Assembly: GCF_008000895.1 (NCBI RefSeq)
Contig: NZ_CP042823.1
Location: forward strand, 558,001-622,000
DNA length: 64,000 nt
Direction of reading: 5' to 3'
Source: Methylobacterium sp. WL1
Lineage (GTDB): Bacteria > Pseudomonadota > Alphaproteobacteria > Rhizobiales > Beijerinckiaceae
Positions 50,224 through 59,303 of the stretch are shown here, in pieces. Made by a program: the position numbers and the translations under genes. Within the stretch, counting starts at the first letter, position 1. Every line of letters begins with the position of its first letter. Under the pieces are notes generated by a model. It saw only the letters and a list, made by a program, of their open reading frames with translations, searched no databases and was not told where the DNA came from.

Positions 50224-50949
50224 TCAGCCGCCGATGCGGGCGGCCAAGCTCGCCGAGTGGGCGTGCTCGTCGGCGATGTAGGGCAGCGCCTCGCTGGCGA
50301 AGCGGCGGCCCTGGGCGCTGTCGCCCGACTTGGCGTAGGCGTCGTAGAGCGCCAGCGTCTGGGCGTCCGAACGGGCCTGCTGGTCGATGTAGGCGCGGTC
50401 GAACGAGCGGCCGCTTCGGGCCGACTGGAGCTGCGACAGGCGGGCCTGACCGCGCTCGCCGAGGGCGACGCGACGGCCGGGCTCAGTCGGGCTGTTGTCG
50501 ACGATGCCGACTGCGCCGAGCGCGCCGCCGACGATGCTGGTCCCGAGGTTCGCCGCGATGGTCACGGGCGCCAGCACGAAGCCGACCGGATTGCTCAGGT
50601 CCGTCTTGATGCCCTGGTTGTCCGAGACGACCGTGCCGTTGCGCGACAGCGAGGTGTTCGCCGGCAGGAGGGCGTCGGTGGTGGCCTTACGCTCGACCAG
50701 AACGCGATGGGCGTAGTTCCGAACGCGCGGGTTGCGCGAACGCTCGAGGGCGATGCGGCTCGCCTCGATGCTGGTCGCATCCGAACGCAGCGCCTCGGCG
50801 CGGAAGGCCGGGGTCTCGGTCGCGGCGGCGCCGACGCCCTGCTGGTTGGCGAAAGGCAGAATCCGGATCGGGAGCGCGTCCTGCGCGAGCGCCGGGGTCG
50901 AGAGCGCGGCGGCGGAGAGGCCGAGGACGGCGAGCGTGAGTGTCTTCAT
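50224..50949 (-). CDS. Exported DUF4142 protein
   Basis: The product is 241 aa with a signal peptide ending at TPALAQ (about residue 23). The mature part is mostly helical and ferritin-like. RSDATSIEASRIALERSRNPRVRNYAHRVL is trimmed here to SIEASRIALERSRNPRVRNYA, further landmarks being TTDALLP, RSFDRAYIDQQARSDAQTL and DEHAHSASLAARIGG. A glycine-rich hydrophobic patch (PVTIAANLGTSIVGGALGAVG) interrupts the helices at about residues 127-147. DUF4142 proteins are periplasmic with unknown function. It is transcribed toward ybgC. Confidence 0.87.
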   Translation of the reverse strand: MKTLTLAVLGLSAAALSTPALAQDALPIRILPFANQQGVGAAATETPAFRAEALRSDATSIEASRIALERSRNPRVRNYAHRVLVERKATTDALLPANTSLSRNGTVVSDNQGIKTDLSNPVGFVLAPVTIAANLGTSIVGGALGAVGIVDNSPTEPGRRVALGERGQARLSQLQSARSGRSFDRAYIDQQARSDAQTLALYDAYAKSGDSAQGRRFASEALPYIADEHAHSASLAARIGG

Positions 50950-51314
50950 GGAGGAAGGAAGTCCCTGGTGTTCTTATTGATGGCTCAAGGATCGGCCGGG
51001 ATACCGTGGCAAGAGCCACAGTCCCGCAATCCTGCCAGCGCCACGCAGACTGGCGCGGTCGCCATCTCAACTGCCGCGTTTTGCAGCTGTTCCGCCGCCA
51101 AGATCGCGTTTGCGTGAACCGACAGGAGCGGGATTACGCAAAAGCTTGGCAATAGTGTCCGCTGGCCCGCGGAGAAACACCCGCCGGTTGAGGCGCTTGG
51201 CCTTAGTGCGGCGCACAAGTCCGCGCCGATCGCCGTTGCGGGTGCAGATGGCAACCTATGAACGAGGCGTGAACCAGCCCCGTCCCGACCGCATGGACGG
51301 TACGGAGATCCGGC
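50950..51314. other. Gap between the DUF4142 and ruvB genes
   Basis: About 365 bases. A hairpin (GCGCCA/TGGCGC near 51040-51055) is visible. No convincing gene is present. Confidence 0.5.
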
Positions 51315-52364
51315 TCAGGCGGCGTCGCCGTCGTCGAACAGGCCGTCCTGCTGACGTCGCGGCTCGGCAAAGCCCATGTGCCGGAACGCGTGCTTGGTGA
51401 GCACTCGGCCCCGGGGCGTGCGCTGCACGAAGCCGCGTTGGATCAGATAGGGCTCGATGATGTCCTCGATCGCGTCGCGCGGCTCGGACAGGGCGGCCCC
51501 GATCGTCTCGATCCCCACCGGGCCGCCGCCGAACGAGGTGGCGATCAACGTCAGGTACTTGCGGTCCATCACGTCGAGGCCGACCGAATCGACGTCGAGC
51601 AGCTTCAGCGCCCGGTCGGCGATGGCGCGCGTCACCGTCTCGGCCTCGGCCACGATCGCGAAGTCGCGCACCCGCCGCAGCAGCCGGCCGGCGATGCGCG
51701 GCGTGCCCCGGGCCCGCCGGGCGATCTCGTTGGCACCTTCCGGCGACATGCCGAGCCCGAGCACCCGGGCGCCGCGGGCGACGATCTTCTCAAGTTCGTC
51801 GATCTCGTAGAACTCGAGCCGGATCGGGATGCCGAACCGGTCGCGCAGGGGCGTCGTCAGCAGGCCCGCCCGGGTGGTGGCGCCGACGAGCGTGAACTTC
51901 GGCAGCTCGATCTTCACCGAGCGCGCCGCCGGCCCCTCGCCGATGATCAGGTCGAGCTGGTAATCCTCCATGGCCGGGTAGAGGATCTCCTCCACGGCCG
52001 GGTTGAGCCGGTGGATCTCGTCGATGAAGAGCACGTCGCGCTCCTCGAGGTTGGTCAGCTGCGCCGCGAGGTCGCCGGCCTTCGCGATGACCGGGCCCGA
52101 GGTCGAGCGGAAGTTCACCCCGAGTTCGCGGGCGACGATCTGGGCCAGCGTGGTCTTGCCGAGCCCGGGCGGCCCGACGAACAGCACGTGATCGAGGGCC
52201 TGGCCGGTCATCTTGGCCGCCTCGATGAAGATCTGCATGTTGGCGCGTGCGGCCTTCTGCCCGATGAATTCGGACAGGCTCAGCGGCCGGATCGTCTGAT
52301 CCACGTCCTCGGCGCGCTTCTCCGGCGTCAGGAGCACGTTGGTCGGGGGCTTGGGCTTGCTCAT
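51315..52364 (-). CDS. ruvB: Holliday junction branch migration helicase RuvB
   Basis: This 349-aa AAA+ motor drives branch migration with RuvA. Walker A is [14 protein letters not shown], Walker [12 protein letters not shown], and sensor 1 is [20 protein letters not shown]. The winged-helix end shows [17 protein letters not shown]. ruvA and ruvC usually precede ruvB; here neither is in the window, and upstream lie small secreted protein genes. Start ATG 52364 is standard (MSKPKPPTN). Confidence 0.97.
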   Translation of the reverse strand: MSKPKPPTNVLLTPEKRAEDVDQTIRPLSLSEFIGQKAARANMQIFIEAAKMTGQALDHVLFVGPPGLGKTTLAQIVARELGVNFRSTSGPVIAKAGDLAAQLTNLEERDVLFIDEIHRLNPAVEEILYPAMEDYQLDLIIGEGPAARSVKIELPKFTLVGATTRAGLLTTPLRDRFGIPIRLEFYEIDELEKIVARGARVLGLGMSPEGANEIARRARGTPRIAGRLLRRVRDFAIVAEAETVTRAIADRALKLLDVDSVGLDVMDRKYLTLIATSFGGGPVGIETIGAALSEPRDAIEDIIEPYLIQRGFVQRTPRGRVLTKHAFRHMGFAEPRRQQDGLFDDGDAA

Positions 52365-52621
52365 GGACCTTCGCTCGTGGACCGGCTCGCCCGCTGGTTC
52401 AGGGGTCCGCGGGAGCCGTCGCGTCCGGGCCGTTCCTCCTAATACGCGCGCGCTGCGAAGTCTAAGCGTCCGAGCCGTCTCGGCGCCGGGCCGGCGCCGT
52501 GCCGCAGCACACGGTCACGCCCGCCGCCGGCCGGGAAGACGCGGCCTCGATGAAACCGAAATGGTGCGCCGCGCATTTCACTGACGAATCCTTAAACTCG
52601 GCCGCAGGGCGCTGCTCCACC

Positions 52622-52873
52622 ATGAATATCCGCATGCATCTCCGATCGATGGCTTTCGGTGCGGCCAGCGCCGTCCTGCTCCTGTCCGCCGTGACGCAGG
52701 CCGAGGCCGCCCCGGCCGGCACCGAGACCAAGGTCGCCGAGGCCAGCCCGCAGCAGGTCCATCCCATCTCCGCCGTCGAGCGCGAGGACGACGCGACCTG
52801 CAGCCGTGCCCGGCGGCGTCTCTGGATCGAGGGCGAGGGCTGGGTGGTCCGCCGGATCACCACCTGCCGCTGA
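52622..52873 (+). CDS. Small exported protein, 83 aa
   Basis: The protein starts MNIRMHLRSMAFGAAS at 52622, with a signal peptide ending near AEAAPA. The mature ~55 residues contain two cysteines (ATCSRARRRLWIEGEGW and ITTCR) and could form one disulfide. Rhizobiales encode many such small basic secreted proteins. The function is unknown. Confidence 0.65.
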   Translation: MNIRMHLRSMAFGAASAVLLLSAVTQAEAAPAGTETKVAEASPQQVHPISAVEREDDATCSRARRRLWIEGEGWVVRRITTCR

Positions 52874-52983
52874 CATCGCGCCGCCGCGTTACGCATTCTG
52901 CCGGGGCTGCGGCCCGGAACGGGCAGTGATCGTGTCGGTTCCCCACGATCGTTCCTGAAGCGCCGCGTCCCGGAACCGCCCGC

Positions 52984-53316
52984 ATGATTACCCGGACAGC
53001 CCTCACGCTCCTCGCCGCCCTCGTGGCCGCACCCGCCTCCGCGCAGGGCGTCTACGCCTACGGGTCGGGCCAGGACGGCTTTGCAGGCCCGTTCGTGCGC
53101 GGCACCTATATCGGCGCGCCCCTGACCCGGGTGCCGCGGCCGAGCCAGATCGTGCCGGCGCCGTGGAGCTACGGGACCTACGGGGTCCCGACCGTCACCG
53201 GCATCGCGGCCGCGCCGGCCCTTCCGCCGACCCTCACGGTCATCAACGCTGCCCAGCCGGCGGCCCGCCGTGCTTCCGGCGCGCAGATCATCTCGGTTCA
53301 GGTTCCCCGGCGCTGA
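52984..53316 (+). CDS. Exported hypothetical protein, 110 aa
   Basis: A signal peptide (LTLLAALVAAPASAQ) is followed by a Gly/Pro/Ala/Tyr-rich mature region (VYAYGSGQDGFAGPF, PAPWSYGTYGVP) without cysteine. It ends ISVQVPRR. It has no recognisable domain. Its 3' end overlaps the next, opposite gene by 29 bases. Confidence 0.6.
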   Translation: MITRTALTLLAALVAAPASAQGVYAYGSGQDGFAGPFVRGTYIGAPLTRVPRPSQIVPAPWSYGTYGVPTVTGIAAAPALPPTLTVINAAQPAARRASGAQIISVQVPRR

Positions 53317-53644
53317 GCGCCGCGAACCAGTCGGCGTAGGGCGTATTCCGGACCAGGTGCCGGTTCAGGTCGGGGGCGTCGTCGTACCACCAGACCGGGC
53401 CGCGCTCGCCCAGCTCGGTCTTGGCTTCGTCGACCGCGGCCCGGGCCGCGGCCATCGCGGCGGCGGCATCGGGCTCGCCCTCGCGCTCGGCGCGCTTGGC
53501 CGCCTTCACCGCCCGGCGCGCATCCATCAGCCCGGCCACCAGCGCTGCGCGACGCGCCTCCGGCAGGTGCGGGTCGGCGCGCCGCCACAGGCGACCGCGG
53601 ACCACGATATAGCGCAAGTCAGGGGTGGTTATGACGGCGCTCAT
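53288..53644 (-). CDS. Conserved-looking hypothetical protein, 118 aa
   Basis: The ATG is at 53644 (SAVITTPDLRYIVVRGRLWR). The middle is an Ala/Glu/Arg-rich helix (VKAAKRAEREGEPDAAAAMA). The end GPVWWYDDAPDLNRHLVRNTPYADWF has protein-like aromatic spacing. I know similar 'RYIVVRGRLWR' proteins only as hypotheticals in Rhizobiales. It shares a short intergenic region with the divergent GGDEF gene. Confidence 0.6.
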   Translation of the reverse strand: MSAVITTPDLRYIVVRGRLWRRADPHLPEARRAALVAGLMDARRAVKAAKRAEREGEPDAAAAMAAARAAVDEAKTELGERGPVWWYDDAPDLNRHLVRNTPYADWFAALSAGEPEPR

Positions 53645-53722
53645 GCTGGAATTCGCACTCTCTGTTCGGTCGAAATTAAGTCTTGCTCTGGTAGACACCC
53701 GAGATCGGGTCCGGGTCATGCC

Positions 53723-54619
53723 ATGCAGATCGTCGTCGTCGATTCGAGCCGCGTCGTCCTCCAGATCATCGCATCCCTGATCGAGCCACGCGGCCACGAG
53801 GTCCACGCGTTCACGGATTCCGAACAGGCGCTGCGACACCTCGCCGCCACCCCGTCAGTCCGCGTCCTGATCACCAGCGTCGAGGTCCGGCCGCTCTGCG
53901 GCCTCGAACTCTGCTGGTCCGCGCGGCTGCTCGCCGAGGAGCGCAGGCCGCTGCACGTCATCACCATGTCGTCCGCCCGCAACGTTCGCAGCCTGGCCGA
54001 GGCCCTCGACAGCGGCGCCGACGACTTCATCGAGAAACCGCCGAGCGCCGAGGAGCTGAACGCACGCTTGCGCGCGGCCGAGCGCATGATCACCATGCAG
54101 GAGGAGCTGATCCGCCTCGCCGAGACCGATCCGCTCACCGGGGTCTTCAACCGGCGCGCCTTCTTCGACCGGGTGCGCCTCGCCGCCGAGCAGAGCGGGC
54201 GCCCGGCCCGGATCTCGGCGATCCTGGCCGACATCGACCATTTCAAGCGGATCAACGACGAGCACGGCCACGATGTCGGCGACGTCGCCATCAAGGCCAT
54301 GGCCGAGCTCATCGCCGGGGCCGGCATCGGCGGCCGCCTGGGCGGCGAGGAATTCGGCATCGCCCTCCCGGGGTTGAGCCTTGAGGAGGCGACCGCCCGG
54401 GCCGAGCGTCTGCGGGAAGCCGTTCAGGCTCTGCGTATCCGCGGCAGCCGGCATGCAATCGGCTTCACCTGCAGCTTCGGCGTGAGCACCTGGGTCGAAG
54501 GCGACGACGTCAACGCCCTGCTCAAGCGGGCCGACCTCGCGCTCTACGCGGCCAAGAGCGGCGGGCGTAACCGCGTCGTGCCGTACCAGGGCGAGGCCAC
54601 CTTGGCCGTCGCAAGCTGA
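53723..54619 (+). CDS. Receiver-GGDEF diguanylate cyclase with degenerate receiver
   Basis: This 298-aa protein makes c-di-GMP. The N-terminal receiver (residues 1-115) keeps Asp7, the Ser/Thr region TMSSA and Lys105, but the phosphoacceptor position is Ser52 (VLITSVEV) rather than Asp. The GGDEF domain (about 130-290) has DPLTGVFNRRAF, DIDHFKRINDEHGHDVGD and GGRLGGEEFG (active-site GGEEF 207-211), so catalysis looks possible. No RxxD inhibitory site lies before GGEEF. The ATG at 53723 is the natural start. Confidence 0.87.
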   Translation: MQIVVVDSSRVVLQIIASLIEPRGHEVHAFTDSEQALRHLAATPSVRVLITSVEVRPLCGLELCWSARLLAEERRPLHVITMSSARNVRSLAEALDSGADDFIEKPPSAEELNARLRAAERMITMQEELIRLAETDPLTGVFNRRAFFDRVRLAAEQSGRPARISAILADIDHFKRINDEHGHDVGDVAIKAMAELIAGAGIGGRLGGEEFGIALPGLSLEEATARAERLREAVQALRIRGSRHAIGFTCSFGVSTWVEGDDVNALLKRADLALYAAKSGGRNRVVPYQGEATLAVAS

Positions 54620-54728
54620 GACGGCCGAGCCGCCCCAGTCTGGGACGCATCGCCGCGGCATGGTTAAAGACGGCAACCCATATTGTCACACCAATTTGGA
54701 GCACGAAGACAGGAATCGCCCGATTCCG

Positions 54729-54750
54729 CGAATATAAAGCTTAATATTCG
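54729..54750. promoter_or_regulatory. Near-perfect AT-rich palindrome upstream of the LuxR-type gene
   Basis: The 22 bases from CGAATAT to ATATTCG match their own reverse complement at 20 positions, with AAGCTT at the centre. It lies 84 bases before the LuxR-type ATG. The lack of a loop favours a dimeric regulator's operator over an RNA hairpin. Two GANTC sites (54713-54717 and 54722-54726) sit just upstream. Confidence 0.65.
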
Positions 54751-54833
54751 CCCCAAACTCGTGGAATGGATCTTGGAACTACGCATCCGATCCCGGCCCC
54801 TTTGTATCGCCGGGAGACGAAAGGTGCGAGGTC

Positions 54834-55502
54834 ATGAGTACGGCCGTTGGCGTCCTGATCCTGGATGAACCGCAGGACCTGAGCGCGACTGTGCGCGCCA
54901 CTCTGGAGCATATGCCGGAGTTTCACACGATCGGCGAAGAAGACTTGGACCGGGCCGATGCCGGATCCGCGGTCGCGCTGATCTTCCTCGACGAGATCCG
55001 GCTGGCGGATGGGATCGCGCGTCTCGTCGGCTTGAAGGAGCGGCAGCCGAACCTGCGCACCCTCGTAGCTTTCGGGGCACTCACCGCCGACGACCTCCGG
55101 GCGCTGCTGGCGGCGGGTGCCGACGCCTTCGTGGCCCGGTCGAAGTCACCGCGGGAGCTGGGCGCCGCCCTGCTCGCCCTGGCCGAGGGATCGGAGTGTC
55201 TCGTTCCCCCGGAGCAGCAGGCCGCGATGCCGGCGGAGCAGGGCGACAGCCTCGGGCTCACGCCGCGCGAGGCGGAGGTGCTGCGCTTCCTCAGCTCGGG
55301 CTTCAGCAACAAGGAGGTTGCCCGTCGCCTCGCGCTCAGCGTGCGGACCGTGGAGACGCACCGGCTCAACCTGCGCCGGAAGACGCAGACTGGACGGCTC
55401 AAGGACCTGGTCTCGCTGGCGCGCCAGCTCGGTCTGGCCCCGGTGGTCGACAGCGACCCGAACCGTCGCGGCGGGTCCGGCGGCAACCAGTCCCGGCATT
55501 GA
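54834..55502 (+). CDS. LuxR-family response regulator with atypical receiver
   Basis: This 222-aa protein has a receiver-like domain to about residue 115, with LIFLDEIRLADGI (Asp53 the possible acceptor) and Lys104. The acidic pair near the N-terminus and the switch Ser/Thr are not clear (LVAFGALT), so signalling may be atypical. The C-terminal LuxR helix-turn-helix is clear: GLTPREAEVLRFLSSGFSNKEVARRLALSVRTVETH, cut here to LTPREAEVLRFLSSG and VARRLALSVRTVETHR. It lies after the GGDEF gene, separated by 214 bases. Confidence 0.87.
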   Translation: MSTAVGVLILDEPQDLSATVRATLEHMPEFHTIGEEDLDRADAGSAVALIFLDEIRLADGIARLVGLKERQPNLRTLVAFGALTADDLRALLAAGADAFVARSKSPRELGAALLALAEGSECLVPPEQQAAMPAEQGDSLGLTPREAEVLRFLSSGFSNKEVARRLALSVRTVETHRLNLRRKTQTGRLKDLVSLARQLGLAPVVDSDPNRRGGSGGNQSRH

Positions 55503-55806
55503 CCGGGATCCCGGGCAGCCCAATGCGGGGGCTGCCCCCCTACGTCCTTGCCCGGGCGCCTGCAGCGCGACCGGAATGCGATTCGGGACCCAGCACGAGA
55601 CGATGCGAAGCGTCCGCCTTGGTCTTGATCGTGCCGCCGCGCGGCCCTTTCTCTTCCGGGTTCCGGATCAACGTTCCGGGCGTCCGGGATAGGAGCGCGC
55701 GTCAGACACCGGGGGCAGCGAAGTCGGCCAACGCGTGTCGCCACCGCGTGAATCGGTCGGACACAGGCCTCACAGCGAAGCCGCGCCGTCCGACACCAAA
55801 AACGGC
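55503..55806. other. Gap with a hairpin after the LuxR-type gene
   Basis: Just after the stop, GGGCAGCC (55513-55520) pairs with GGCTGCCC (55530-55537), a likely terminator stem without a strong T tract. The rest shows no recognised gene. Confidence 0.5.
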
Positions 55807-57030
55807 TTACGTGGCACCGGCTTGCGCCGCAGTGCGGGACCGCCCGGCGGTTTTTTTGACCAGGGCTGCCGCCTTGGCCCGGGCTGCCGTCTTGCTCCGT
55901 TTGCGGGCCGGAGTCGCGCCGGGCTTGACCGGCTTGCCCGCCTCGGCGGCGTCCCGCGAGGCGGCGAGCCGGGCCTGCAGCAGGCCGAGCACCGCGGCCT
56001 CCTCGGAGCGGAGCTTGCCGAGGTCCCCGCTCAGCTCGGTCTCGACCGCGTCCTGCACCTGAATCAGGAGGTCGCCTTCGAGGTAGCAATCGAGGACCTG
56101 GGGGTGGATGTAGCACTTCCGGCAGATCGTCGGCGTGTTGCCCAGGCGCCCGGCGACGCTCTCGATCGCCGCGCGGACGTTGCGCTTGGCCCCCGCCTCG
56201 CTGTCGAAGCTCTCGAACTCGCGCAAGGCCAGCGCCGCCAAGACCGTCCCGGCCCAGGTCCGGAAATCCTTGGCGGTGAAATCCTCGCCCGTGACCTCGC
56301 GCAGATACGCGTTCACGTCCGACGAGGTCACGTCGCGCTGCACGCCCTCGCCGTCGATGTACTGGAACAGCTCCTGCCCGGGCAGGTCCTGGCAGGCCTT
56401 CACGATCCGGGCGACGCGCCGGTCCTTCAGCGACACGTCCCAGGTCTTGCCGCTCTTGCCCTTGAACCGGAACGACAGCTCGGCCCCCGCGATTCGGACA
56501 TGCGGATCGCGCAATGTCGTCAGGCCGTAGCTCTTGTTGGTGCGGGCGTAATCGTCGTTGCCGACGCGGATCAGCGTGGTCTCGAGCAGGTGGACCACCG
56601 TGGCCAGAACCTTCTCGCGGCACAGACCCTGACGCTTCATGTCGGCATCGACCCGCTGGCGGATGCCCGGCAGGGCGTCCGCGAAGGCCATGATCCGCGA
56701 GAACTTGTTCTCCTCGCGGGCCTGCCGGAAGTCGGCGTGGTAGCGGTATTGCTTGCGCCCCTTGGCATCCCGGCCGGTGGCCTGGATGTGGCCGTTGCTG
56801 CGCGGGCAGATCCAGACATCGGTGTAGGCCGGGGGGATCGCCAAGGCACGGATGCGGGCGAGGATCCGCTTGTCGCGCACCGGCGCGCCCTTCGCATCCA
56901 GGTAGCGGAAACCGGTGCCGCTGCGCTTGCGGGTGAGGCCCGGCAGGCCGTCATCGACGTAGACGAGGCCGGCTTCCTCGGCCGCCGCGCGCAGGGTTCC
57001 GCCGCTTTGGTCAGTCTCGGTGTCCGCCAT
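55807..57030 (-). CDS. DNA topoisomerase IB
   Basis: This 407-aa poxvirus-type topoisomerase relaxes supercoils via a 3'-phosphotyrosine. It contains GTGFRYLDAKG, IPPAYTDVWICP, GRDAKGRKQYRYHADFR, RVGNDDYARTNKSYGLTTL and SFRFKGKSGK. The catalytic Tyr is in TICRKCYIHPQVL. The C-terminal tail is basic and Ala/Lys-rich. Such enzymes are frequent in Rhizobiales. The ATG at 57030 (MADTETDQ) starts the family core. Confidence 0.93.
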   Translation of the reverse strand: MADTETDQSGGTLRAAAEEAGLVYVDDGLPGLTRKRSGTGFRYLDAKGAPVRDKRILARIRALAIPPAYTDVWICPRSNGHIQATGRDAKGRKQYRYHADFRQAREENKFSRIMAFADALPGIRQRVDADMKRQGLCREKVLATVVHLLETTLIRVGNDDYARTNKSYGLTTLRDPHVRIAGAELSFRFKGKSGKTWDVSLKDRRVARIVKACQDLPGQELFQYIDGEGVQRDVTSSDVNAYLREVTGEDFTAKDFRTWAGTVLAALALREFESFDSEAGAKRNVRAAIESVAGRLGNTPTICRKCYIHPQVLDCYLEGDLLIQVQDAVETELSGDLGKLRSEEAAVLGLLQARLAASRDAAEAGKPVKPGATPARKRSKTAARAKAAALVKKTAGRSRTAAQAGAT

Positions 57031-57266
57031 GGCCGCCCCTCCCGGATACGCCGCCGGGGTGACACCCGGCGAGAAGGCCCCGGTCAACCGGCGGCGCAGG
57101 TGGGCCGTTCCGGGCCTGCGCATCCGCCGCAGGCCGGCGCCGTGGGCCATGCGAAAAGCCTCGTTCCGCAAGCGGGCCGCCGGCTTCCGGAAAAAGACGA
57201 TGCGGATCAAGGCGCTAGCGCATCGTGCCGGTTCCGGTATCCGGCCCGATGCGCTAGACAGGATTG

Positions 57267-58428
57267 ATGGACCTCGAACCCGCCCGCGACCCCCTCACCA
57301 ATCCCAAGCGAAGTCTGGTCTTCGTGGTCACCGAGGATTGGTTCTTCGCCTCCCACTTCCTGCCGATGGCGCGTGCCGCGATCGGCATGGGCCTGTCGGT
57401 CGCCGTCGTCACCCGGGTGCGGGCGCACCGCGCCGCCATCGAGGCGACGGGGGCCCGCGTCGTGCCGCTGGAGGCCGAGCGGGCAAGCCTCAACCCGATG
57501 ACCGCCGGCTATGCGGCCGGGCAGCTCGCCGGGATCCTGAAGGCGCTCGAGGCCGACATCGTCCACTGCATCGCCCTGCGCAGCATCCTGGTGGGCGGCA
57601 CCGCGGCCGCCATGGCCGGCATCCCGGCGCGGGTCTACGCGCTGACCGGGCTCGGCCTCGTCGGCGCCCGCGCGGACCGGATCGGGCGCGTCGCGCGCCT
57701 CGGGCTGAAGGCGCTGATCCGGGGTCCGCTGGCGTCGGCGCGGACCCGCTTCCTGTTCGAGAATCCGGACGACGCGCTGGCGCTCGGCCTCGACCCGTCC
57801 GATCGGTCCGTGACGGTGGTCGGCGGCGCCGGCGTCGCCCTCGCCGCGTTCGCACCGCAGCCGATGCCGCCGGTACCGCCCCTGAAGGTCGCCCTGGTGG
57901 CGCGCATGCTCTGGTCCAAGGGCGTCGACGTGGCCGTGGAGGCGACCCGCCTGGCCCGGTCCCGGGGCGCAGCCGTGGAGCTCGCCCTGTACGGGGCGCC
58001 CGATCCGTCGAACCGCCGCTCGATCGACGCGGCGACGTTGCGGGGGTGGAGCCGCGACGGCGTCGCCTGGCACGGCCCCACCGAGGATGTCGCCGCAATC
58101 TGGGCCGGACACCATGTCGCGTGCCTGCCGTCCCGGGGCGGGGAGGGGCTTCCGCGGACCCTGCTCGAAGCCGGCGCCTGCGGCCGGGCGCTCGTTACCA
58201 CGGATGTCCCGGGCTGCCGGAGCCTCGTGCGTGACGGCATCGAGGGCCTGCTCGTGCCCCCGGCGACGCCCGGCCCTGGCCGACGCCCTGGTCCGGCTGT
58301 GCAACGATCCGGCCGAGGTCGCGACGTTCGGCGCGGCGGCGCGGGCGCGGATCGAGGCGGGCGGCTTCACCGAGGCCGCCGTCACCGATCAGGTCTGCGC
58401 CGTCTGGCGCGACCTGCTGGACGCCTGA
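57267..58428 (+). pseudogene. GT4-like glycosyltransferase with a frameshift
   Basis: The first ~330 residues are in one frame: FVVTEDWFFASHFLPMA, HCIALRSILVG, VALVARMLWSKGVDVAVEA and EGLPRTLLEAGACGRALVTTD (last trimmed to GLPRTLLEAGACGRALV). This is the usual GT-B/GT4 C-terminal layout. At 58262-58275 the sequence reads CCGGCGACGCCCGGCCCTGG. Two single G insertions (after CCGG and CCCGG) would restore VPPGDARALADAL and join the downstream frame ADALVRLCNDPAEV, ending 58428. It is either a sequencing or assembly miss, or recent loss. The sugar donor and acceptor are unknown. Confidence 0.8.
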
Positions 58429-58430
58429 CG

Positions 58431-59090
58431 ATGCGCGCCCCGGACGATCCGCAGGGCTTCATCCAGGCCAACACGCGGCTGCTGCCGGTTCCCTACGCGC
58501 CCGAGATCCGCCTCCACGTCGCCGACGAGGCGACCGAGCTCTGGCAGAAGACCGAGGACGAATTGCAGGCGATCGGGCTGCCGCCGCCGTTCTGGGCCTT
58601 CGCCTGGGCGGGCGGGCAGGCGCTCGCCCGCTACATCCTCGACCATCCCGAGGTGGCCCGCGGGCGCCGGGCCGTGGACTTCGCTTCCGGCTCCGGCCTG
58701 GTGGCGATCGCCGCGGCCCGGGCGGGCGCGCGGCACGTCGTCGCCAGCGACCTCGACCCGTTCGCCGTGGCGGCGATCGGCATCAATGCCGCCGCCAACG
58801 GCGTGGCCGGCCGGATCGCCCCGGTCTCGGCCGACCTCCTCGGGACGCGGCCGGAGGCCGACCTCGTGCTCGCCGCCGACGTGTTCTACGAGCGCGACCT
58901 CGCCCAGGCGGTGACGGCCTGGCTCATCGACCTGCAGGCGGGCGGGGTGACGGTGCTGATCGGCGACCCGGGGCGGACCTACCTGCCGCGCGAGCGCCTG
59001 GAATGCCTGGCGACCTACGCGGTGCCGGTCTCCCGCGCCCTCGAAGACGCCGAGATCAAGCAGAGCCACGTCTGGCGGCTGCGCGGGTGA
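58431..59090 (+). CDS. Class I SAM-dependent methyltransferase, ETFB-lysine-methyltransferase-like
   Basis: The product is 219 aa. The SAM-binding core starts PPFWAFAWAGGQALARY, then VDFASGSGLVAIAAARAGA, ASDLDPFAVAAIGINAA and LVLAADVFYE. The DVFYE and PPFW-type landmarks fit the ETFB-KMT/METTL20-like group that methylates lysines in electron-transfer flavoprotein beta or ribosomal protein L7/L12. Substrate assignment is inference. It starts two bases after the glycosyltransferase stop. Confidence 0.85.
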   Translation: MRAPDDPQGFIQANTRLLPVPYAPEIRLHVADEATELWQKTEDELQAIGLPPPFWAFAWAGGQALARYILDHPEVARGRRAVDFASGSGLVAIAAARAGARHVVASDLDPFAVAAIGINAAANGVAGRIAPVSADLLGTRPEADLVLAADVFYERDLAQAVTAWLIDLQAGGVTVLIGDPGRTYLPRERLECLATYAVPVSRALEDAEIKQSHVWRLRG

Positions 59091-59303
59091 GACGATGGCC
59101 CGCGCGTCGCGCGTCCAATCGATCCGGCCGCGGCATCGAGGCTTCATCCCAGGCCGGAATGCGTTACCGTGCAGCCGGACCGCGAGATGCGGGCGCGCCT
59201 CCGAAAGATGCGTCGCCGGGCGCTCGGCGGGCTCGAGATTTGCGCGTATCCCGCCTCCGGGCGCGCGGCGTCTGAAAGATTATGTCCAGGTGAGCGTCGA
59301 GTC

